Source: Corylus avellana
Lineage: Eukaryota; Streptophyta; Magnoliopsida; Fagales; Betulaceae
DNA: 64,000 bases
Reading direction: 5' to 3'
NCBI RefSeq assembly: GCF_901000735.1
Contig: NC_081551.1
Span: 16,458,545 to 16,522,544 of the forward strand
The notes below the pieces were generated by a model that saw only the letters and a program-made list of their open reading frames with translations, was not told the DNA's origin and did not search any database. The translations under genes and the position numbers were made by a program. This document shows positions 56,943-64,000 of the stretch, piece after piece; position 1 is the stretch's first letter; every line of letters begins with the position of its first letter.

Positions 56943-59110
56943 TTATTCAATATTTGAATCTAGTCGCAGCTTGTTATCTTGCTTTGATGTAGGACTCTTC
57001 AGTATGGGTACTTCTCTAATACGCCCCCTCAAGCTCAACAATATAGGAGATACATTGAGCTTGTCATGAAGAGAACAAAATCGATGATCCTTGCTTGAGA
57101 GAAATCTGATGTTGAGTGTTTTGCGGGATACCATGTATCTAACAAAATGAAAATCAATTTCCACGTGTTTGGTCCGAGCATGAAACACCAGATTAGATGA
57201 CAAATACGTGCAACCAATGTTGTCGCACCATAACGTGGGTGGATGCATGAATTGTAGACCAATTTCTGAGCATAAAGAAAGAATCCAAGAAAGTTCTGCA
57301 GTAGTGTTGGCAAGAGACTTGTATTCGGCTTCTATGGTTGAACGAGCAACTGTATGTTGTTTGCTACAGCTCCAAGAGATCAAGTTGTCATCAAGAAAAA
57401 TACAATACCCACTTGTGGAATGTCTATCATCACGGCTGCCAGCCAGTCTACATTTGAAAAGGCTTTAATGGAGGTTGTTGGGGACTTGCTGAACCGTAAA
57501 CCATATTGCACAGTGTGTTGGAGATAGCAAAGGAGACGCTTTACAGATTGTGTTACGGGTCTATGACCATGTAATAAGATAATTTAGTCCATTAGAATTA
57601 GGGTTTTGCTCATAAAGCATAACTCTTTTAGAATAAGGTAAGTGATTATTGTCTCTTAAGAGAATAATAGATTTATTAGCCTTATTAGGAAAATAAGAAG
57701 ACTTGCTCATAAAGCAATATCTCTAGTAGGAAATATGGGATTTGTCTCTCACTAGAATTATATTTTCTATTTATGTGTATTTCTATTTCTGCCATGTAAT
57801 AGTCTATATAAACCTAAGAGTGATCAATAAAATATATGAGAAGTTTAATATTCAACTATAGTAGTTGTTTTAGGAGGTTTAGGGTTCCTCGAACTACCCT
57901 AAAATTAGGAGGCCCAGGATTCCTCGAATTATCCTATCACAAATCTATCGTTCTTGTTAATTATTCATCCTTCGTTACGGAGGCCCGTAACAGATTGCCA
58001 ATGGATATCCATGGGTCTTTGCATGAATTGGGATAATTTGTTGACACAAAAGGAGATGTCTAGTCTTGTGATGCAAAGGTATTGTAGGGCTCCAACAGTG
58101 CTTCGAAATAAGGTTGGGTTAGGAAATAAATCGCCTTCAAAAGCCAAGAGGTGAGTGGATGATGCCATAGGAGACGTTACTGGTTTTGCTTCCATCATTT
58201 TTGTTTTGGAGAGCAAATCTACTATGTAATGGTGCTGTGAGAGGACAAAGCCATGAGTGGAAGGCATAACCTTAATTTCCAAAAAAAAAAAAAAAAAAAA
58301 AATTAGCTTGCCCAAATCCTTAATGGAAAATTCTTGATGTAGGGCAACCAGTAATTCAGCGATGGTGCAAGTTTGGAGCATGTAATCAGGATGTCATCTA
58401 CGTATATAAGAACAAAGATCATGTAGTTGGCAGACTTGTAGATGAAGAGAGATGTGTTGGACTTAGACCCATGAAAGCCAAGTGTGAGTAGCTTGGTACT
58501 AAGTCTAGAAAACCATGCTCGGGGGGCTTGTTTGAGGCCATATAAAGCCTTCTGCAATTTGCATATGTAATTTGGGTATTGTGGGTAAGCAAAACCAGGT
58601 GGCTGAGACATGTAGATTATCTCTGATAAATTCCTATGAAGAAAAGCATTATGAATATCTATTTGATGGATTGGCCATCCGTCCAAAAGAGCAATGGATA
58701 AAATGATATGTACCGTTGTGGGCTTGATGACAAGACTATAAGTCTCACCAAAGTCAAAACCAGGTTTTTGGTGGAAACCTTTTGCTACTAAATGCGCTTT
58801 GTAGCGATCAATCGTCCCATCAACTTTAGGCGAAATACTCATTTGTAGCCAATTATGTTTGTGGCTGAGGAAGAGGGAACCAGACTCCATGTTTGATTTT
58901 TCAGTAGTGCATCAAACTCAATATTCATTGCAGATCTTCAGTTTGCATCTTTGGTGACTGATGAGAAGCATGTGGGTTCCGAATCAGATACTACAGCAAG
59001 AAGGGCTCTGGGTAGAGGGTAACGTATTGTGCCATCTGAGGGATGTTTGGGTTATGAAATGTTGTTGCGGTCACGTGTAACCATGGGGTGATTAGAGGCT
59101 ATTGGAGCTT
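56943..59110 (-). pseudogene. RT-RNase H of Copia D
   Basis: From right to left: the end of the integrase/RT linker (DGTIRYPLPRALLA), RT with [60 protein letters not shown] and the catalytic YVDDILIT, then, after a frame break at 58303-58381 and the solo LTR insertion, RNase H with [20 protein letters not shown] and [10 protein letters not shown]. Integrase core and protease are absent. Non-functional. Confidence 0.88.
57551..57992 (+). mobile_element. Solo LTR inside Copia D (442 bp)
   Basis: Ends TGTTACGGG / CCCGTAACA form a 9-bp perfect inverted repeat; TSD GATTG at 57546-57550 and 57993-57997. Contains TATA-like CTATATAAACC near 57801 and AATAAA near 57827. The insertion splits the RT-RNase H of Copia D. 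Confidence 0.95.
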
Positions 59111-59859
59111 ACGTCTCTCGATCAGATTTTTTTTTTTTTTTTTTTCTTCTCAATACTTCTGCTTTCACCATGACTGCTCACTATCAACCTCTAGCCCTTA
59201 TCACCTTCACCAATTTTAACCCAGTCAAATTGACTAGGGATAACTACCCAATCTGGTTGCCTTAAATTGTTCCTCACCTCCGAGGTGGGAACGTCTTTGG
59301 TTATGTAGATGGCTTGATCCCTTGCCCTCCTCCAACTGTCACTACTACCAAAGATGGAGTTGCCTCCACTCAACCAAACCCTGCCTACCTGACTTGGCAG
59401 ATGCAGGATCAAATTATTTTGGGTGCTATCAATTTTGCAATCTCCAAAAAATGGTTAATTCATGTCACTCGCTGCACAACCTCGCCCCAAGCCTGGATGG
59501 TTTTAGAGACAATGTTCACGTCTCAATCTCGTGCACACACTATGCACATGCATCTTCAATTAGCCACTTTGAAGAAAGGCTTCTCCTCCATATCAGACTA
59601 CTATCACTGCTTCCAGACTCTCACCGACACCCTTGCTGTCATGGGTCATCCCCTCAACGAACTTGAAATGCAAGGCTTTCTCCTTGGCGGCCTTGGATCT
59701 AAATATGATCCGTTTGTAACATCCATCACTACACGTGCTGATCCACTATCCATAGAGGAGATTTATGGGCATCTTCTCACTCATGAAATGCGTCTAGAAC
59801 AACACCAAACATTGCTGGATTTGACAATTGCCGGAGCCAATTTCACCTCCTGTGGGTAG
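59111..59859 (+). pseudogene. Inverted gag copy (plus strand) in Copia D
   Basis: Long open frame 59314-59859 with NPAYLTWQMQDQIILGAINF, MVLETMFTSQSRAHTMHMHL and GGLGSKYDPFVTSITTRADP: the UBN2-type Copia gag. It is the inverted partner of 60222-60960 and begins with the tail of the 5' LTR (ACGTCTCTC). A stop at 59251-59265 context breaks the start region. Confidence 0.85.
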
Positions 59860-59881
59860 CCTCACCGTGGTACTAGAATTA

Positions 59882-60160
59882 GGGCATGTTTGTGATTACG
59901 TTTGAGAGGCTTAAAAGTGCTTTTAATACTCAAAAAATTCGTTTGAAAAAAAAAAAAAAAAAAGTACTTTGTTTGGTAAATTTTTTTTTTTTTTTTTTTG
60001 AAATCGTTTGGTAAAAAAATAAAAAATGCTTTTAAGGGTCCAAAAAGCTTAAAAATTGCCAAAAAACACTTTTGGCAAAAAGCTTAAAAATTAAGCTTTT
60101 ACCCAAAATCTCTTTTTGACTTAAAAGTTTTATTTTTCAAATGCAATCCCAAACAGACTC
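59882..60160. mobile_element. Tourist-like MITE between gag copies
   Basis: Ends GGGCATGTTTGTGATTACG and, inverted, GAGTCTGTTTGGGATTGC; TSD TTA at 59879-59881 and 60161-60163. Same family as the intronic MITEs at 34728-35237. Confidence 0.8.
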
Positions 60161-60221
60161 TTAATCTACACAGACATATGGGGACTAGATCCAATTAGCT
60201 CTAGAACTAGTTTTACATATG

Positions 60222-60960
60222 CTGCCACGAGAGGTGAAATTGGCTCCAGCAATTGTCAAATCCAGCGATGTTTGGTGTTGTTCCAAACGCATTTCATGGG
60301 TGAGAAGATGCCCATAAATATCCTCTAGGGATAGCGAATCAGCACGTGTGGTGACAAATGTCACAAACGGATCATATTTAGATCAAAGGCCGCCGAGGAG
60401 AAAGCCTTGCATTTCAAGTTCGTCGAGGGGATGACTCACGACAACAAGGGTGTCAGTGAGAGTCTGGAAGCGGTGATAATAGTATGATATGGAGGAGAGG
60501 CCTTTCTTCAAAGTGGCTAATTGAAGATGCACGTGCATAGTGCGTGCGCGAGATTGAGACGTGAACATTGTCTCTAAAACCATCCAGGCTTGGCGCGAGG
60601 TTGTACAACGAGTGCCATGAATCAACAATTTTTCGAAGATTGCAAAATTGATGGCACTCAAAATAATTTGATCCTGCATTTGCCAGGTTAGGTAGGCAGG
60701 GTTTGGTTGAGTGGAGGTAACTCCATCTTTGGTAGTAGTGACGGTTGGAGGAGGGCAAGGGATCAAGCCATCTACATAACCATACACGTTAGGTGAGGAA
60801 TGATTTGAGGCAGCCAGATTGAGTAGTTATCCTTGTTCAATTTGACTTGATTAAAATTGGTGAAGGTGACAAGGGCCAGAGGTTGGTAGTGAGTAGTCAT
60901 GAGTCATGGTGAAAGCGGAAGTATTGAGAGAAAAAAAAATAATAATAATGATTGAGAGAC
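60222..60960 (-). pseudogene. Gag of Copia D (native orientation)
   Basis: Minus-strand frame 60787-60383 with NPAYLTWQMQDQIILSAINF and HVHLQLATLKKGLSSISYYY, ended by a TGA where the inverted copy has Gly (LGGL-stop versus LGGLGSK). Located directly after the 5' LTR as expected. Confidence 0.87.
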
Positions 60961-61130
60961 GTACTAAAGATACTTGTATATATGACGTATTCAGTTATAC
61001 AAGATAATTACAATAGTGTTTGTGATGAGCAAGAACGATAAGCTTATCTAAATATTCAATATTTGAATCTAATCGCAACTTGTTATCTTGCTTTGATGTA
61101 GGACTCTTCGGTATGGGTACTTCTCTAGCA

Positions 61131-61366
61131 AGATCTAATTTGTGAACAAGACAAGAAGGCAAAACTCAGCACAAGTGTGAATGCCCTTTGATTAACTTTT
61201 GGAACATTTTTTCTTTTTTGAAAAAGGAAAAAAGAAAAAAGCTGTTCGTAGATAGCTAGCTCTGTCATATAAAAGATAATCTTTGGGACTTGCTTGGAAG
61301 GAGTTGGAAATCAAAGGAAACACACCGTTTAATCTCCCGTCGTTTTGCATTTCAATAGAAATAAAG

Positions 61367-61400
<34 letters not shown>

Positions 61401-62633
61401 AGGGAAGATATTTGAAGTATCACTTTTGACTTTGGGACTCGTCAATTATTGAGAGTCGATCTTACACGTAAACCATAAAACAAAAAGAAAAGACGCGTAA
61501 GCGAAACTACTTTTGAATGTTGAATTATTGAATCCAAGCAAGATGATTGCAGATTAAACAAGTTTATTACTAGATATCCCCTTTTCCCCTCTCTCATATT
61601 AAATAGAAAAAAATAAAAACAAAAGCAAAAAAATAAAAAAATAAAAGTTTACTTGGCTCTGTTTGTTTATTCTGATATTTATTCTGATATTTAATGAAAA
61701 GCAATGATGGATTAGCAATAGAGAGATAATATAGATATTTGGTTATGTTTATTTTAGGCATAAATGTAAAATTGGTCTGTGTGGTTGGTCTAAATTATAA
61801 ATTACTCTATATAGTATAAAAAATAATTTATAGATCCATGTAATTGGCCTAAATTACAAATCACTCTCTGTAGTATAAAAATAATTTTCAGTGTTTAACT
61901 CTAATGAAAAATTGCTAAATAGATTTTATATTTTCATATAATCTAAGAAGCTAGAAGGAAGAGAGAAACAACGAAGATGAACTGTGGAGAAAGAGAGTGT
62001 GTGAGAATAGAAGGCTTTCGGTGGTGGGTTTGGGATCCAGTGCAATTGTCTCGGGTAGCCCGAAACATGTTTTGGCATATAGATCCCATAAAAGGCCTTC
62101 TCACAATTGCATGTTCGAGAATCGAGAGTGTGGGAGAGCGGCGAAAAATAGTTTACGTAGATGAGAAGCGTAAATCATTTTACACATTGTGAATGTCATT
62201 TTTCTTAATCAACCAAAATAAAAAATATATAAGAAAAAAACTTTCCAAAAAATATTTTATACCGTAACAAACAAGTTTAAGTAATAAGAAAAGAAGCAAA
62301 TAATACTTAAGTAATAAGTACACTCTATAGCTAATTATTTAGAAGTATTGTCATAAATTAGCTGTTATGAGCTGTTCTGTTAGGGCAATGGTAAAAAGAA
62401 ATTCCTGTTCCTCTCTCCTGAGTTATAATTAATAACCTTGCTTTATGATAGTACACTAAGGCTAATGATATAGAATAATGAAGGAAGCAAATGAGGATAA
62501 CTTAGACTGCAAGACTCTTCTTAGCCTCAACTAACAATTTTTTTTTTTTTTTTCATAGCTTTCTATTTCCCTTTTCAGAAATAAACTATTAAGGCCTTTT
62601 ATATCAAGCTATGTCTTGTTTGTTTGTTTCTTT
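61131..62633. other. Intergenic, no gene seen
   Basis: AT-rich with a 28-T run at 61367-61394 and a degenerate 60-bp tandem repeat (CTAAATTAYAAAT motif) at about 61770-61885. Confidence 0.6.
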
Positions 62634-62988
62634 TGTTGGATCATGTCTTTAATCATCTCATCTGAAAATTACATAGTGTTTAATGAAGAAAGTCAAATTA
62701 TTTTATGACATTCAAAATTACACTTTACAATGCATTTTCTAGAGCCATCCACATAAACAGAGTTGCATTGTTGCACCTCGACAATTCATTCCTCAACATG
62801 ACACTCCATCGACTCAAACCCATGGCCTTGGCTCTGATATCATTTGTTGGATCAAGCCTGTGATCATCTTATTTGAAAATTAATTGGTGTTCAGTGAAAA
62901 AAGCTAAAGCCTTTTATGGCGTTCAAAATCGTACTCCACAATTCATGTTTTAAGAATCGCCCACATGAGATACTATTGCAACTCAACA
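62634..62988 (-). mobile_element. Complete TRIM retrotransposon, 355 bp
   Basis: LTRs 62634-62783 and 62845-62988, both TGTTGGATCA...TCRACA/TCAACA. PBS complement GCTCTGATATCA at 62831-62842 next to the right LTR sets minus orientation. Perfect TSD TCTTT (62629-62633, 62989-62993). The 61-bp core is non-coding. Confidence 0.92.
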
Positions 62989-63613
62989 TCTTTAAACAAT
63001 CATGATAAATTAAGTAGCAAGTTTGATCACAAAAGTAACAATAATAGATAGCTCTGGGGGACCAAAAAAAAAAAAACAAAGGGTCATGACATATGAAGAG
63101 GAAAGTAGAAGAAGAAGACAGTGAAAAGTGGAGGTGGAGGTTCTTTCTTTGGTTGTGGAAGGGCACACAAGGTGTGAAAAGCTAGTACTAAAAGAAACTT
63201 TGGACCTTTAATGATGCTAGAAGGATTTGTGACCATTTCTGTTGCACCTGTCTTAAAAGGATTCTCTTTAGAGCTGGCTTGATCAAGAGATTAGAGTTTG
63301 CTAATTAAGATTAAGAAAAGCTGTAGCTTTTTCCACACCAAATGGTGAGATCCACGTATAGAGGAATCTACTTTTACATCTTTCGTTTGTTGAATCCACA
63401 ACAGTCACAGGCTCACAGCAAGGCTCTCTTTTTGGATCAGGTTGGCTTCTTGATATCCCTCTAGTTCTGGGGACCCTTTTACTTTTCATCTAAGAGGACT
63501 TGACCCTATTGTGTGGCTTTTAGGTGTTTGTTTTTATTGAAAAAATTCAAGCCGGGGCGAGTTCGTTCAAACGGAGCATGAAACTGGTCCCCACGTGGGA
63601 AGCAGTGAGCGTG
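62989..63613. other. Intergenic, no gene seen
   Basis: No recognised gene or element. Confidence 0.6.
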
Positions 63614-64000
63614 TGCTCTGATACCACTTGTAATATGCCTGGTACCATTTCTGCTTTTTTGGGTTTATTTGTAGGAATGGATGAATTATGTAATGACGAT
63701 GATCAGGGTGATTTGTTATGTAAAAGATGGATTACAAAAAATGGATCAATTTCTAGGATGATCAACCCACAATTATACAGAACTCAAAGTTTCTATCTAA
63801 TGAACTAATCTGATACCAAAAGTCTGAATAAATACAAGTGAAAGACTAGACTCCTTATATACAAAGCTCCAGCCTCCAGCCCAGCAATTCAAACTGACCC
63901 ACTAATTCGTTAAACCAGCCTGCCCAACTTGAGCCCAGAGTGTGATTTTAAGGCAACTCACATCAAATATATCATTTGGAAATGTATTTTTAAAAGATTG
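63614..64000 (-). mobile_element. LTR retroelement: PBS and partial 5' LTR at the window edge
   Basis: GTGCTCTGATACCACTTG at 63612-63629 is the complement of a Met PBS; the LTR starts about TGTAATATGCC and continues to or beyond the window end. A minus-strand TATA-like TGTATATAAGGAG is near 63850. The internal region would lie to the left but shows no coding domain, so it is probably a TRIM/LARD or a relic. Confidence 0.55.

Larger units (their letters stand above)
56761..61130 (-). mobile_element. Copia element D with both LTRs and TSD, internally rearranged
   Basis: Left (3') LTR 56761-57021, right (5') LTR 60953-61130, TSD AGATC at 56756-56760 and 61131-61135. Polypurine complement CGCCCCCTCAA follows the left LTR. 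Minus-strand pol lies at 56943-59110; minus-strand gag at 60222-60900; between them sits a plus-strand copy of gag (59111-59855). Integrase and protease are missing. A solo LTR (57551-57992) and a MITE (59882-60160) inserted later. Confidence 0.9.

Noticed and set aside
61977..62192. 71-residue plus-strand ORF
   Set aside because: No recognisable domain and AT-rich surroundings; likely chance.
63524..63808. 94-residue plus-strand ORF
   Set aside because: It runs across the primer-binding site and LTR start of a minus-strand retroelement.

Overview
The window is nuclear DNA of a eudicot plant. Evidence: AT-rich intergenic sequence; split genes with GT-AG introns (two phytocyanins and a GH17 beta-1,3-glucanase); many plant-type LTR retrotransposons primed by initiator-Met tRNA; a Cassandra LTR carrying a 5S rRNA-like segment; TRIMs, MITEs and a tRNA-derived SINE. 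The species cannot be fixed from the sequence. Two 100-N assembly gaps (9527-9626 and 26414-26513) both fall inside repeats.

Only three genes look intact, all on the minus strand. Two are paralogous GPI-type phytocyanins with stellacyanin-like copper ligands (17137-18054 and 34215-35638). They sit in homologous blocks that also share promoter and downstream sequence. The third is a secreted GH17 glucan endo-1,3-beta-glucosidase (49814-51972). Positions 1-1.9 kb hold three unrelated gene scraps: an NRT1/PTR transporter piece with an internal stop, one exon of a seed-type metallothionein, and a truncated C2 domain of an MCTP protein. A few unrecognised coding-like stretches lie near 14.1, 47.8 and 48.4 kb.

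Layout. 0-2 kb: gene fragments. 2.6-4.2 kb: 3' end of a Sirevirus-like Copia. 4.2-8.65 kb: Copia copy A plus flank, duplicated as copy B at 37.2-45.0 kb. 8.65-9.5 kb: hAT-like element running into a gap. 9.6-14.6 kb: AT-rich, with a MITE and a SINE relic. 14.6-18.4 kb: phytocyanin block 1. 18.7-20.7 kb: TIR element with hairpin ends and a Cassandra solo LTR. 20.8-32.3 kb: a nest in which a Gypsy integrase relic is split by Copia C, which in turn carries a TRIM and a complete chromodomain Gypsy. 33.5-36.1 kb: phytocyanin block 2. 37.2-45.0 kb: Copia B with a 1.85-kb solo LTR inserted. 45.2-46.8 kb: hAT-like element with TIRs and 8-bp TSDs. 47-49 kb: MITE, unrecognised ORFs and a SINE with a 16-bp TSD. 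49.8-52.5 kb: the glucanase and its promoter. 52.5-56.5 kb: MITEs and an LTR-like GC-rich stretch. 56.76-61.13 kb: Copia D, whose gag is present as an inverted repeat. 62.6-63.0 kb: a complete TRIM. 63.6 kb to the end: an LTR entering from the right.

The phytocyanins and the glucanase are ordinary cell-wall/apoplast genes. I see no operon-like or novel enzymatic system. The interesting content is structural: nested insertions with readable TSDs, duplicated blocks, hairpin-forming repeats and possible gene-fragment capture.
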